A stretch of DNA of 64,000 bases from Azolla caroliniana (GCA_043228905.1 JBHGNT010000006.1:4154001-4218000); one strand, 5' to 3'. Counted from the first letter of the stretch, positions 30,979 to 44,954 are shown. Made by a program: numbers and translations. The notes: generated from the letters alone by a model not told the origin.

Positions 30979-32930
30979 GTAAAATGTATTTTCTGGCTAC
31001 ATCTAGAGGTACTAGATTACAATGTGAAGTTTCTATACCGATGAATAGAAAATTTTACAAAATGTGATTCAAATTGTTTTGTGGTAGCATTTAATTTTAA
31101 TGCTTTGTATGTAGGGATCAATGATGGATATCCCCTTTGTATGGTATTGGCATCAAAACAAGTTCATACTTTCTCATGATATGACCATGTGGTAAATTAT
31201 GATTTGAGATAGTAAACAACAGTATTTTTTCAAGTAGGAATAGTGATATCACCACAGATAGTCAAAACAGAGTAGTTAGGTTTGGGAATAGTGATTATCA
31301 TTCACTCAGTATTCTGTAAAATAGGAGCGAAGTTTTTCTTTTAGACCAAGACTCTCTCTCTCTCTCTCTCTCTCTCTGTTTCTCTCTCTCCAACAGGATT
31401 TTTTGGTTGGTAAAGAAAATAGTCTTTCAACAATTGTTTACATCTGTCATTTTAATAACTTCAATTCTTCTTTTCATACATTTCAAAGGTTTAGCTGAGT
31501 TATAGCATCTACATATTATTGTTCTTGGCATTTTTCATTTTTCATACATCTCAAACTTTGTTGAGACTTTGTCCTGCAATATTGTATATATCTTGCAATC
31601 TGCTTGAGATATTATTTCGGCACTATCTATTATGGACCATACAATCAAGTCGTATATGTTATTAAGCTGTAAATAAATGGTTCAAATTCAAGACAAAAAG
31701 TCAAAGGAACAAACATTTTTATGCTTATTGAGGAACAGTTAACCTATTTCCACTTCAGTAATAGCAAACTTAAATAATTACGTTTAGGAGGTTTAGAATA
31801 ATTACGTTTAGGAGTTTTAGGATATGAGAGTAATCTTTGTTTTAAGCCAAAATGTCTGTTATTTCTTGCTTTCATGAATTTTAAGTTTTCTTAATTAAGG
31901 CCTGTATATTTTGGATAAGCGTAGTTAAAGGCTGCATTTTTTATGAGATAGGGAGTATTATTACAAAGGGTTGAGGAACATTATCAAAGCTCATTGCTTG
32001 GAATTTCTTTGTTAAAAATTTAATTGATGCAAGTAGAGTTGACATTAAAGCAATAACTGTTTGTATTATTTTTAAGAACCTGAGGGTGAAGGCCGTGCTG
32101 CTTTTTTGAGCATATCAATGACCAACCAGGTCATAATTTGGATAAAATTATTGATACTGGATGCCCAATGTAAATATTGATTGATGAAATGTATATAATA
32201 ATTGTAATAATTGCTGGATGCTCAATGGTTGATGGAAATATTAAGTTAAATAATAATTGAAAAAACAATTGTCAACAGCAATCATTTTATGTTCCAACGA
32301 GTACCAAGTTGATAATGTTGGGTCCTATATTGACTATGAATGGTGGTAGTGATCAAGTATATTGAGATATATACATATACTATGTCAATGTTCTATCATG
32401 TATGTATATCAATCATATGGCATAACACAAATCACGTTCAGGTAGATAGGAATATTGTGAGTGCAGTATCAATATTGCGACTTCAATGAAGGTTGGTAGA
32501 ATAGTAAGGACTCTTCAAAAGGAGGCATTGTGGATGAAAATGAAAATGTATTTACAAACAAGAAAAACAAATCAGTAGAATAGTTGAATGAAGTAAATAT
32601 AAAACATGATGCATTCTGCTAAAACATGATCCATTATATGTTTGAGTGGATACCTCTATAATTTATACTTCTAATACATACATTACCTTTGACAGTCTCT
32701 TTTTCATATTTTCCTTTGTCTTCTTTTCATATACATCATGTACAATTGTTTGTGAATAATCATAAAAGTGTCTACTAATGATTAACCATATATATGGAAG
32801 GGTAAGAAAACTACCTCTTATCGGCATTAAAGATGATATGCAAAGTTGTGACACAACTACTACAGACATTCATAAGATATATATCACATACAACCTGTAA
32901 TGCTATCAATAAAACCAACTTAAGTCTTGC
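30979..32930. other. convergent intergenic region, HMGB and F-box 3' flanks
   Basis: Holds the 3' UTRs of two convergent genes. A (CT)n microsatellite lies at about 31349-31390, and the small direct repeat aataattacgtttaggag occurs twice at about 31776 and 31797. No coding potential recognised. Confidence 0.6.
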
Positions 32931-35709
32931 TCAATAACCAATCCAGGTTGATGGGATGAAGTCAAATTTGTGTTTTGCTCTACTCAATATGCTATAATAG
33001 TCTAACTGACCAAGACAATCACGGAAATCAGTAAAGAGTCTCTCGAAGAGCTTCCATTGCACCACATGGGATTTGGAATACGGGTATGGAAGAAATACCT
33101 ACATTTGAAACTGATGTTCAAAATATAAAATAAATAAAAAGTTACGGATACTTTGGAAAATGGCAAACTTCAGCAAAGTGGAAAAAGGAAGAATGGCAAC
33201 TCTAAACCAAAAAGAAGAATAAGAATCAAGAAGAAAAAAGTTGAGAAAACCAGTGAATTGTCAAAACAAAAAACAAACGGAATATTACCTCCCATTCTTC
33301 AACAATCCGCATTAGCAAATGGAAAGTTTTTTCGCTGTCATCTAGATTATCTATTACTGCCAACCAGATCTGTGAAGCTAGCTCATGAGCAATGCTACCT
33401 TGCTTACCACATGCCAGAAATTGATCTGAAAGAAGCACAAAGAGTTATATATTCATATATTGAATCTACCAATGAAATAGAAACATGAAACTCAACTCTA
33501 TTATATTACCTATGATTCTGTTTTAAAAAAACATAGATTTTTGTACATGCCATCGCAATTCAATCTGTGTGCATATCCAAAATAATGAACCATAATTTAA
33601 TTATGTGTACGCACATCCATACTCCATACAATCCTTCTATTTTCACATTGCAATCCATTAACCTATTGTTCAGTTGACAGGTGCAATTGACTGGAAAACT
33701 ACATAATCAGTTAGAAAAGGTATATTCAGCTACACAAGCTCAATTCAGAAACCAAGTTGACTATGGATTCTATATCGTACATCAATGACTGAGTGACAAC
33801 AGGGGACAAGGTACAAGGCTCAAATACAAGCAGTTATAAACTACAAAATCTCACTCAGTCATAAACTACAAGCATATTGTGCATTCTACCTCATGGATAA
33901 TCAGCTAAGTCACCTATCTCATTTGTTTATATATCGACGCTACCTAGTCCTGACTAGCATATCAAACTGTCACTCATTAATTTAGCCAACGGCAAACGAT
34001 TTCTGAACTTGAATCCAAGACACTCAAGCCCTAGGATCAGTGTCTAATGATAATATTGTGCATTCTAAAAAGTCAGTTTAGATTAAGTTTACATATAAAG
34101 TCACTTTAAAAGTTATAATCAAGTGGACAAAAGAATATAAAAAGAACTTTTCGGAGCCCTTATTGCTTGCTAGCAAATTCAGTTTCACTATCTGATTAGA
34201 TTGACATATACTGTTATAATTACAAAGACAAACGTGACAAATATTGCACAATAAATAGAGAATGCATCAATGGATAATGCTTTGTTGCTAAGTGCAAAGT
34301 GATTTAAAGGCAGCAAAATAGAGATCCCAAAGCAATCAATTTTCTAATAGAAATGTTCCTTAAACAATTGACCAACAACCTTGATTTGTTTTCTCCCTCA
34401 AAAGCTGAAATGCTCCCATTCAAAAACCAGAAGTTCCAAGAAAAGAATCCTCTTTTTTTAAATATTTTAAACAATACCTATGATGGTGCCATGCAGCAAT
34501 CCATATGAAAGAGGCGATGAAACTTCTAGTTGTTCCTTCAAATAAAGATAGGCATGCCCAACTAACTCATGAATATCTTGGTCCTTAAAGCAGAAAAGGC
34601 TCTTGCTTATATGTAACGCAATATAACGCCTGTTATAGCAAAGAAGAAAACATCTTAATGTAAGTCAAAATTCATGGGATATTCTTAAAACTAAATATTT
34701 AACTGCTCATCAATTACTTGTCATTTGCCATTTTAGATTCAGCTGAGGGTCCTTAAAATTATATGAGTTGTCAACCAGACAATGTCTTCAAATGCTATGT
34801 TAGTTTCAACTATGAAATTTCTTGTACGATTTGTGGATAAAACAACACATATTCAGCCAATGTCTTCAAATCACTATTTAACATTAAAATGTGCATCAAG
34901 ATAAGACTACAGTTGAAGATTAACAGTCCAGTATACAGTGTAGTAGCATAAGTTTATGAATGACGGAAATAATTTAGAACAAACATGAAAATCATTTTGA
35001 GGCTAGATAATCCAGTTATACACTATAGAAACAATGATGTTTATGAATGATAACCCATTATGTGCAGCATAATCAGACTAACCTTGAGGCTAGACAATGG
35101 AGTTTACGAACAATGGAATCACATTAACATGTGAATAATCAAAGGAATGTTGAAGGTAGAAAATCCATTATAGCATGTGGCAACAATGAAGTTTATGAAT
35201 GATGGAAACAATTTAGTATGCATCAAAGCGTTGTAAATCCTCATACTAATATTGATGCTAAATATATTCACAGAGCAACTAAGTTTATGAGCAATGGAAG
35301 TCATGACAAGACTGAAAATGCAGTGGAGTTTTAAAGCACACCTTTTATTTGACGTGCACCCGATAGGACCAGGCCACTTCCGAATCCTCGCTACACAAGG
35401 CCAATGATATTCTAGTGCCGACTGCCAAAGCATCTCACTCCTGAAGAGGGAAGCCCACTTCTTCCTCACACAAGCAACCGAAACCCAACAAGAAACCGGC
35501 AACCTTACAAGAACCTCTATTATAACATGGTCGGGAAGATGATCAAAAGGATCCCCTATTAAATATTCCTTTCCTTCAGTTATGACAGGAACACGAATAG
35601 TACAAGGTTCATCAAGCACTTGGGTTTTCTCTTTGTTGCTACCAATGAAAAAATCCATATTTTCTGTCCCTGTATTGTTACATTCTCCATCCACCCAAGC
35701 CCTTTCCAT
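32931..35709 (-). CDS. F-box protein, complete, four exons
   Basis: F-box proteins recruit substrates to SCF ubiquitin ligases through SKP1. Minus-strand exons: 35709-35342, 34629-34478, 33425-33289 and 33098-32931; GT-AG introns and phases match, giving 274 aa. The F-box is at about 54-98 (DHLPDHVIIEVLVRLPVSCW, then CVRKKWASLF). After it come conserved-looking blocks: HWPCVARIRKWPGPIG, RRYIALHISKSLF, ELVGHAYLYLKEQLE, YGLLHGTIIGDQFLACG across exons 2/3, HELASQIWLAVIDNLDD, and a C-terminal exon with FLPYPYSKSHVVQWKLFERL ending IPSTWIGY. No kelch, LRR or WD repeats are present, so substrate recognition cannot be inferred. I believe it belongs to a conserved single-F-box plant family with this C-terminus but cannot name the orthologue. 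Confidence 0.9.
34930..35310. repeat. degenerate dispersed repeats in F-box intron 1
   Basis: Variants of aagtttatgaatgatggaa recur near 34950, 35036, 35100, 35191 and 35281, partly with shared flanks such as gaggctagacaatgg and ccagttatacactatag. Spacing is 65-95 bp. This looks like an old tandem array inside the 712-bp intron 1. Confidence 0.6.
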
Positions 35710-36900
35710 ATACTCTTTCTTCCTATATTAACAAGTGAAAACTAGGCTTTGGCAAACAGTTTTCAGCTCCAAACACTGCAACATGTGATGATTCCCAAGA
35801 CCGTATTAGTTAATTATGCGATATGAAAAACAAGCTCAACAGTCAATTATTGGTTAACGATGATTTCCAAGAATAAACATTGTATTAGGAAGGGAAAAAT
35901 CAACTTTGATTCTTGGCTCTGGTGAGTCAATCATGCAATGATTTTCAAAACTGCATATTTTATTGACCCTTAATGCTGCTATCCGTTCCACCTAGAAACA
36001 ATCCAGAATAACAATATTTCTGAGCAAATGATTTCTCCAACTTGAACTTAGCATAAGCTATTAATGATTATCTACATCTACAGACAACCCAAATGGAAGG
36101 TGATTCTAACTTGATTCATAGGCTTTTTTTAACATATGATTCATAGGCTTTTCTTCAGCACATGATTTCTCCGAATTTAAATCGTAATTAGAATATGGAT
36201 TGATGCTTAAATTCTATCTATAATCAGCATAAGCTATTAAATGCCTAAATTATAGCTATAAACATTCAAAGAAATAATCTTAAGTTGAACCTTTAGACAT
36301 TCTTCAGGTCATACTGGCATAAGAATCCATTAATGCTCAAATTCTCAATTACAAGTACCCAAATAGAGATAAACTTAAAAACCTTCCTCCATTAGACTTT
36401 CCACCACATATAACTCTTTAAAATAACAACTTGAAAAGCTTTGGAAACATAAGGTTCTTCAAACAAATATAATTCTTAGCTTGAAAACCTCCTTCTATTA
36501 ATGTTTCCATAAATATATAACTGCAGAAGAAGGGAAATATAAAATCATCAAAGAAAACAGAAAGAAGAAAGAGAAAGCAATAAAAGATGAGCCAAATCCA
36601 ATTAACTCATATTAAGAGTACCAAAAAGAAGATTCAATTGAAAAGTAAGAGCTTACTTGCAAGCCGAATTGTTTTGGAAAATTAATTCACCTTCTGTTGT
36701 AATCTCAAAGCAAGAAGGCAGAGGAAAATGCCTTTTATCCTTATTGCAAAATAATCCGGCTTCACATAACTGAGTATACGTTTTGATACAACAAGGAAAC
36801 GGAGAGAAGCAACCCTAAAAATCTCTCAAAGGAAGGGAGTTGTAAGAGGAAACCCTAAAATGTACAGATGAGAGAGAGAGACAGAGTTCCACGTGGCACG
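35710..36900 (-). promoter_or_regulatory. F-box gene leader exon, leader intron and telo-box elements
   Basis: On the minus strand a donor GCAA|GTAAGC ends a non-coding exon at 36657, and the acceptor TTAATATAG opens the coding exon at 35722, 13 nt before the ATG. The leader intron is 934 bp. Upstream, around 36786-36858, TTTAGGGTT-type telo-box sequences occur twice; such boxes are common in leaders and promoters of plant housekeeping genes. The splice sites are strong, but the transcription start is not known. Confidence 0.55.
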
Positions 36901-39009
36901 TTTACCCCCCTCTCCTCCAGGCTCCACCCACCCCCCTCCCCCACTTAGGCTTTAGCCCACCCATTTTCTCACACTTCATGCCTTCTCTGCTTGGATGGTT
37001 GGGTGACCTGACCTACATACATCCTTCAAGTCCCCACATGTGTTCAGTATCTTGACCTTGGTCTTGGTCATTAGACCATTTTGAAGACTCTTGAGTCTTG
37101 ACATTGACTCTACAAGCATGACTTCTTGAGATGTTCCTCCTCACATTCATGACACAGCGCCTCTTCGAGACCTCCCAGATGCTTCTACCCCACCGCTTTT
37201 ATATACACATTATATGTCCAAGACCCTGGGGAAGTCCTAACTGCTCTGCGTATGAGATGTCGATTGCTTATCCACGTCGTTCTATGAATGGGCCATAACA
37301 ATGAAACTCTGGAACTTTTCAATGTGGTACAAGAATATCTTCAATCAAGGGTGGCGAGTCTTCCAAATGTTTACCATGATCGTAGGGATGGCCGTGCCTA
37401 ATTTGGAGATGTATTTGGGAAACGTTCTCGAATAGCAGTGGCATAAACTCACATCTCCTTGTGAAGTGATGATTTAGGGCATAATACAAGTGATCCATCA
37501 ATAACCCATGCATGGGCATTCATTTTGGCAAAAAGAATTAGTCAAAAAGAAAACACTAGTCCAGACTTCGTGTTTGCTTGCCATCAGGGGAAAAAGCTAA
37601 CCTTCCGAGTCAAGAAGTTCATCGAATGAATATACTCTAATAAGACTTGAAACATTAACAATTCCTCAATATCTTTAGGTATATAAGTCCTTTTAAAGCA
37701 ATCCTTAGGTTCACAACTCATACATGTTGTTGAAGAATCAATACAACAAAAAATTTGAGGTGATAATTAGTGTTGAGCTACAGATTAAATTACCATTAAA
37801 CAGGAGCAATTGAGGCTCGATTGGAGGTGACAATGAGGCAAAATGAGTTCAACAAAATTCAACTTAGGCCTTTAACCTCATAGCGAAGCAAAAACCCACA
37901 AAGGAACTATACCACCAATTAAACTAAAAGCAAAAAAATAGGCACAAAAGTGCAAGTCTTTAATGTCATGAGAGGCATAGAAAAGATAATGATAGTAACA
38001 CAAAAAAGCCAATGAGGGTCGGATGTAGATTCACCAAATCGTCAACAAAATGCAGAAGGGTCCATGTCATCTATTATATTGACGTTTTAGGTGAGCGTGT
38101 GCCCCTCAAATATGCATCTAATTGTGTTGATTATTTTCAACCTCCATAATGCCCATAGATTGCAATTGGTCTCTTGTGGACGCTAAAAATGTATGTATGT
38201 ATCTATCTTGAATGTGTGGGAGTCTATGAAAGCTCTGACTTACCTTCCAAAAACCACATGCACACATTCCTATCCCATTATGGCTAAGCATGTTTGTTGA
38301 ACCATGTTTCTCATTCAATTAAAATAATGCATCACCCACTTTTAAAGGCTTTGTAACATTTGCATGCATCATGCTTACGCAATGAGGGGATATTTGTGTC
38401 CTTATCTCATGAAGCCCATCTATTAGTTTGATGCATGCAATGACAAACAAGCTACACATTTGATGTTCTATCCCACCATGATATTTAATGCATTCCTTGT
38501 TGCATTCTTTTAACTTGCTATAGTTTGTTTTCACAAAGCTTGATCTAAATACAGATATATAATGTTAAATTTATTGATTTATTAATTAAGATACAAATAT
38601 TTGAAGGTGAAGAAAACTCAAATTATGAACGCAATTAAACATCCGATTTTTCATAATAAAGAGGTACATTACATTTATCCATTTATACATAATATTGGAG
38701 TCCTTTACAAATGAAAATCCAATGGCCATCAAAATGGCACTTGTTCTAGGAAACAAAGATTAATAAGAGTTTATGGTTTTTGGGATTAGGGTTTATGGCA
38801 ATTAATAAAATGGCGCATGTTAGGGTTAGGTTTTATTGATTGATTGCTCTCTAGAGAAACGTCAATGTGGGTTCTTGTGCTTTGTCGCACAGGAGGAGAC
38901 AAATATTTTTGCTTTATCTTTGATATAGAGAGACAAAAAACTAGTCTTAGGTTTCTTAACATTCCTCTCTTGGTATATTGAGCAACCTTTTCACTGCAAA
39001 AACTAGGGT
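36901..39009. other. intergenic, no gene recognised
   Basis: About 2.1 kb between the F-box promoter and the 3' end of the DUF4378 gene. It begins with a C-rich patch. Near 38780-38850 there are two telomere-like stretches (attagggttta-like and gttagggttagg), too short and interrupted to be an interstitial telomere array. Open frames up to 71 codons carry no motif. Confidence 0.5.
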
Positions 39010-42000
39010 TTAAAAGAGCATCACAGCATCAAGCATAAGGTCATTGAAGATGGCTCTCTCCACTTCAAGCATGACGAGTTCGAATTCGATATCCAAATCA
39101 CACCATCTGTCTTTACCTGAAAGATCGTGTGCAACAAGATTCCCTAAGGTATCTTGACCATCTGATAATGAGCGATATATCTTCCAGACACCAGCCCAAA
39201 CCCGTTGAAGTAGAATTTTTCCCGATGGTACTGCAACTCTGGATGTACAAGGATCCTTCCACCATTTAGGTCCGTTAAATTCCAACCCTAATACTTCAAC
39301 TAAAGCTTCATTAACTCTATCGAAAAGAAGATGCCGAGTGTGATAAGACAATATCCGATCCTTGCTCACATCGTTGGTATAGTTATCTTCCATCTTTTCA
39401 AACAAGTTGAAAGCTAGCGGTTGCTTCGGTGAATGCCATCGAGTCAACATGGTAGCATTATCACCCATAAACCCAGATGCGAAAAGTAAATCCCTTACAT
39501 AAACTAGTTCTAGTTCTCTTCCTTTTGGACAATGCATACAATCTATGAGTAAATTGAGACTCTCAATCTCTTCATCTTGACCTGATAGTGCAACGAATTT
39601 ATCGTCATCGGCGAAATGTGAGTCATCATCTTGACTTACTTCCAGGCTTGATGATGTATCATTGTCGGTGAACTTGAGAAGCTGAAGACGTGACCTCAAA
39701 TCTGGAGAACATACAAAAACATGAATGACACAAATAAAAACATATTTTGAAGGCATACATATAACTTGTACACAATTTATGGACAAAGATCAAATGAAAC
39801 TTTAGTTATAAGAACTAAAAGCAACTTCATGATGCACAGCGTTCAATAGAAAATGCTCCAACTTTCTAATGGGTTTCAATTGTTCAAGTCATTACCTCGC
39901 AAGCCAGAGCTAATGTCTGAAAAGTCCACTGAACTTGGTGACTCCTCGTGGAAAGCAACATCCAAGACTGACACTGGACTGGGTTGTTCGGAGACATCCT
40001 TACGGAGCTTTAAAGTGTTTCCTATCATTCCATCACTAATGATGTTGATTGTTCTCCTTGGACTTACTGAAGGACTATGCATTGAAGCCTACAAAAGAGA
40101 AATTACCAGTTATTTTCAACCAAAAAGCAACTGAAACAATTATCCCTTTAATTATGAGGATTTTATGAGAAATACTCCTTGGTTTCCAAAAATTAACAGA
40201 ATACCCCTCTGCAGTAATAAAATGTTTGTACTAGGTTCGGGTATTCTGTTATACTTTGAAAACAATGATCAGGTAGCATAATTGATTTATTAAAGAAAAC
40301 AACAAAAATATACTCGTAACCTAATGGTATTTTACCAGAATAACCCTAAGTTTTCAAAAGTTACTAGAACACCCTCTGCAGTAGTGAAGTGTTGTACTAT
40401 ATAGGGGTATTCCAGTATTATTTTGAAAACCTAATGATATCCTTTAGTAAATAACCAACACGTTAGGGGTATTTTGGGATTTTGCCCTTTCTGTTTTATC
40501 CATTTCGAGGATATAAAATGCATAATATCACAAAGATGATTACTTCAGAGTCTTCTAATATTTCTTGTCTATCTTCAACATCTGTTATTGTGAGCTTTTC
40601 AGAGATTGAACATTCAGTAGCGGATGAATCCATTCCATGATCCTTCTGAGTACATGCTTCTCTTCTAAGCATATCTTCTTCCATAAGGGCAGCTTCAAGG
40701 GACAGAAAATTGTCAAGTGAAGATGTAGAATCACTATCAAGTATTGGTCCTGTATCATCTATCTGACACTGATTCTTTTCAATTTCCATCGGATTGTACC
40801 TATTTGATTCATGTACGACCACAATCTCATCAATGATTTCACCACCTTTGTGATTCTTACTTCGCGAAACGTTATTCCTTATTTCAACACCTTTCCCACC
40901 AAAAATGGATCGCCTCAAGGGTTCAGCTCGAGAAATAGTGGCATCCAATGACCTATTTGCAACCATCTTCTTTGTCATATGATCGTCATCAATCGAAATT
41001 TCTGAATAATCCTCTTCATCACTATAAAGAGAAAAGGATCCGGTTGGAACTGATCTCGATCTAAGCATCATTCTGTACATGTCATCATTGGTTTGTTCTT
41101 CACTCTCAGCCTCTGACTCGCTAAGAGAATAACTGCTCGAATCTAGATCAATGGTCGGTATTGACCTATGGCAATGCTTCACATAAGTTCCATCCACACT
41201 ATGCCTACTTGAACTACTTGATTCATACGGTTGCCATCCAAAGCTCCCTAAATAGCTATTTTCTATTGCAGGTTTTTTTAGTCCCGTCACCCTTATGCTC
41301 GAACTTTCACTGTCCACAACTTTGAGATAATCCAGAGCTCTTGACTCTATATCTTCCTTGCTTCTCATATCAATGGTTGAATTATGCCTTGAGACTCTTT
41401 TGTTTCTATGATCTCTCCTTGAAGAAACATAATCTTGTTCAACACTCCTATCTAGTGTGGATCTAGATATATTATAGGTTAGCAAGCTTCCATCGTTAGC
41501 CATCATATCTCTAGTGACACTCTCTCTTACTTGCCTTGCAATTTCTCGAGCAATCTCTTTTGGATCTTTCAGCATCTTGTGAGGTTGAGAATTCTTTGAA
41601 CTATCTCTACCTACACCTTTATCTCTAAAGTTCTCTTGTTGAAGTCTTTCCCTTAGGTCTTGGAGAACATCCATACTATTCTCTCTAATGATTTCCATTG
41701 CCTCCAAAAATTCATTAGGAGACCTTGGGCTGTTTTGTGAAGTGTTCATGTCTCGAACCCTTCCGATGCTTGGCTTGAGAACTACTATTCTAGTAGGACC
41801 TTGTTGATGATGGTCTGCATTGCTATCTCCATTGTTCTTCTGTAAGTTCCTTGCAAACAAGGAATCTGGCTGTTCGTTAGATTTTCTAAAGAAATCTTTA
41901 TTAGTTTGCCTAGCATCTGAATACTCTTTTACTTCATAAAATTCTTCTTCTAGATCTTTCCGTCTTTGTGATATTCCTAACTTAGCTTCAGTTAGCTTCT

Positions 42001-43983
42001 TCTTAATAAGCATTTGCTTTGCATTCAATTGTGATTCTAAATTATCCAAAGCATTTGTTTTTGCACAATTTTCTGATTGCCATAGCTTCCATGTCTCAAG
42101 TTCCTCGACAGAACCATTTCCATTTGAATGGCTGACATAAGGATATGATTTGAGACTCGATATATACCCTTCTCCTATAGACCTTTTGGAAGACGAGAGA
42201 TCAGACATACTACGCGATAGCAGCGATGCTGCCCTTTTCACATTCTCTTGTGAATGATGTGTATCTATTTTATTGTGTGTGATCTGTTCAGATGATACTT
42301 TCTGAAGAAACATTTCCGAACCACCACTGTTTTGCATCTTTGGCTTATTCTTGGAGTCATTGGGCAGTCCTTCCAATCCCATCAATCTTGCAACCACGCT
42401 AGGAGATCTCTTCTTGGAGTCAGATTCCTTAGAGATCTCTTCAGCTATCAGAGATTTGATTGGAACTTCATTTATCCTTTTGGATATTGATTGATTCTTT
42501 CCATTCTGCAATCCAAAAAGCATATATTAGGCCTTATGGCGACATCCAAAAATTAAAAGAGAATATGTACACACAGATTAGGAGCTATACACACGGAACT
42601 GGCCAAAAGTTACGAGCACGATTTGGTGTTTTCCGTACAAATATATGAGTAAACAAACTTGCCTGAATCTCCCCTTTCCTGCTGCTGCTACTGCTCAACT
42701 TCTCCTTTTCCGTTGTCCCATCATTTGATGAATTCTTAAAAGAGTCCAAACCTGCAAGCACATACATTACTATTTGAGTCACATAATATCTTAAGATACT
42801 CAATAACCCCACTTCTTCTCTATTCAACCATCATGCACAAAAATCATTTTGAATATATGAAAATATTTAACACATGTTCTGATGAAGAATGTAAATCCTT
42901 CTACTCTTTGTCTAGTGCAAATGGGTAAGCAAGAATTCGCCAAAGCTATATCAGTGGTTTTGTCAGTTATGTGAGAATGTAAATCCCTCTACTCTTTGTC
43001 TGGTGCAAATGGGTAAGCAAGAATTCACCAAAGCTATATCAGTGGTTTTGTCAGTTATGTGAGAATGCTCACATATGCTTGTATTTTAGCTAGAGTTGTT
43101 AGATTAGTAAAGAGACCAACATTTGGACCAAGGTAGAGCTTGACCAATTGGAATATGAAAATGTTCGCATATCCCTGTAGTCTGGACTCTGGATAGGATT
43201 GTTGGACTAGGAAAGGGTCGAAGGTTTGGAGTAATGGAATTACTTTGCAAATAAACTTCCGGTGGAGAAACAAAAATGAATTAATGGTACACAAAATCAA
43301 AGAAATACTCAAAGAAACTAACGATACACAGATACAAACAAAAACCCAAACTTAACCATGATACATAACTACAAAGAAACCCCAAAATAAGCCTTTGCAT
43401 ACAAATAAATACAAAATAACCCAAAATGAACAAATAATACAAAAATTCAAAGAAAACAACAAACCAATGATACACAAATACAAAGAAACCGCTCAAACAA
43501 AGAAAATCGAAAGATGGGACATGATTCATAGACATAACGAAAAGCCTACACCAATCATCACACACAAATACAAAGAGAAACCCAAACAATGATAAACAAA
43601 TAGAGAGAAAAAACCGAAACAATTGAATGATACACAAAATCAAAGAAACCCCTCACAAAACAAATGAATTATAATCATAAAATACAAATAAAAAACCAAA
43701 ACTGGACCATGATGAAATGAAAAACAAAATACGAGAGAAATGAAAAACAAAATAAGAGCAAGAATAGACAAAATGGACTAGATTAAAACAAAAGTTATGA
43801 TTAAATAAAAGTTCAAAAACAATAGAGTACAAAATCGTAACCTGGTCCATATTTCTTATCAGTGAGAAGCTTCCTCCCAGCTAGAGCTTGGTTGAAATCA
43901 AAGAGATGGGCAATACTCCCCATGCACCCCGTCTTATTCCTCCTCCCAGATGATATGTTCGATGATGGGCTACTGTTTGCCAT
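39010..43983 (-). CDS. DUF4378 / VARLMGL-motif protein (TRM/LONGIFOLIA type), complete, five exons
   Basis: Proteins with an N-terminal VARLMGL motif and C-terminal DUF4378 include the plant TRM (TON1 recruiting motif) and LONGIFOLIA proteins, linked to cortical microtubules and cell elongation. Minus-strand exons: 43983-43842, 42751-42663, 42505-40544, 40088-39896 and 39701-39010; phases match and the product is 1025 aa. Exon 1 gives GCMGSIAHLFDFNQ and GRKLLTDKKYGPG, the short N-terminal motif of this family. SPSVVARLMGLEGLP is at about 111-125. The long middle is Ser/charged and low in order. DUF4378 covers about 855-1015 with ELVYVRDLLFASGF, LLFDRVNEALVE and WCDLDIEFELVMLEVERAIF. The intron between exons 2 and 3 has a GC donor (CAG|GCAAGT). 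Assignment to a particular TRM member is not possible from this. Confidence 0.9.
40089..40543. repeat. degenerate tandem repeat in DUF4378 intron 3
   Basis: Within this intron two related segments (about 40184-40263 and 40355-40430) share the order caaaa-ttac-agaa-accc, ctctgcagta, then gggtattc and ttttgaaaac, about 170 bp apart. Each also has a short inverted gaataccc/gggtattc pairing, so a small foldback element that duplicated is possible. Confidence 0.5.
42887..43068. repeat. 88-bp tandem duplication in DUF4378 intron 1
   Basis: The segment starting gaatgtaaatcc, through gtgcaaatgggtaagcaag to cagttatgtgag, occurs at 42887 and again at 42975 with only a few differences. The high identity points to a recent duplication. 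It lies in the 1090-bp first intron and contains an internal ggtaag, a potential cryptic donor in minus-irrelevant orientation only. Confidence 0.92.
43280..43830. repeat. A-rich degenerate minisatellite in DUF4378 intron 1
   Basis: Variants of gatacacaaatacaaagaaacc recur about fifteen times with poor register. Minus-strand open frames here read Phe/Leu/Val/Tyr-rich peptides that mimic membrane proteins but are only the repeat. Confidence 0.75.
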
Positions 43984-44263
43984 CTCTTCAGAAGCAACAA
44001 TGGCGATGGTGATGGTGATGTTGACGATGATGGGCTCCTTCTTTGCTTTTCAAAAATCAAAATTTCAAAAATCCTCAAGACATGGATGGAGTATCTAACC
44101 TTTAACCCGTTTTCTTATCTAAGATTTAGCTGATTCTTCTTCCTCTTCAACGTGGATTTGAGCTATTTCTTCTTCTTCCTTCTTACTCAATTCGACCTAA
44201 TTTGTCCTCCGTTCTATTTTCTATTCTGATTTACCTCATTCTTCTTCTTCCCTACTCAAATGC

Positions 44264-44302
<39 letters not shown>

Positions 44303-44896
44303 TGGTTGTAGAAGATGAACCAAACGGAATAGTCTGCATTTAGATGCGAGAATAGTGGTTTCGGGAAAGAAGAAAGAAGAAATAAAAAGAAGTGGGATGA
44401 CGCAGAGAGAGAGAGAGAGAGAGAGAGAAAGCAAGAAATCAGGGTAAAAAAGCTGCAAGAAAAGAAACACAGAAAGAGAGGAGCCTTGAGAGAAGAGCTA
44501 GATATGTATATACATATACATATATATATGTATGTATGTATTATGACCCTTATAAAAAAAACAACAACGAATTAAAAGTGTTTCTCTCTGCCAATGTAGC
44601 AGAAACAGAGAGAGAGAGAGAGAAACAGAGAGAGAGGGTATATAGAGAGATCCTGTAGATAAAAGAGACGCAAACCATGGATAAAAGGAAGGACAGAAAG
44701 GGCTTGATTTTTTGGTCGAAGGCAGAACAAAAAGGGCGTGTGCATAGAGAGAGAGAGAGAAGCAGAGAGAGCCAGAGAGAGAGAGAGAGAGAGAGAGAAG
44801 CATTACCTTTTTCTGACGAGTATCTCTGTCCAAGAAGAAGGAAAGAGATCAAAGGAAGCAAAACAAAATGAATGAGAAAGAAACCTCTCTCTGCTC

Positions 44897-44954
<58 letters not shown>

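Noticed and set aside
35119-35341. C-terminal continuation of the F-box frame in exon 1
   Set aside because: It runs past an AG|GTGTGC donor into an intron; homology resumes in the exon at 34629-34478.
38780-38850. Interstitial telomeric repeat
   Set aside because: Only two or three imperfect TTAGGG/TTTAGGG units, not an array.
43281-43850. Apparent membrane protein on the minus strand (Phe/Leu/Tyr-rich frames)
   Set aside because: Translation of an A-rich degenerate minisatellite inside intron 1 of the DUF4378 gene.
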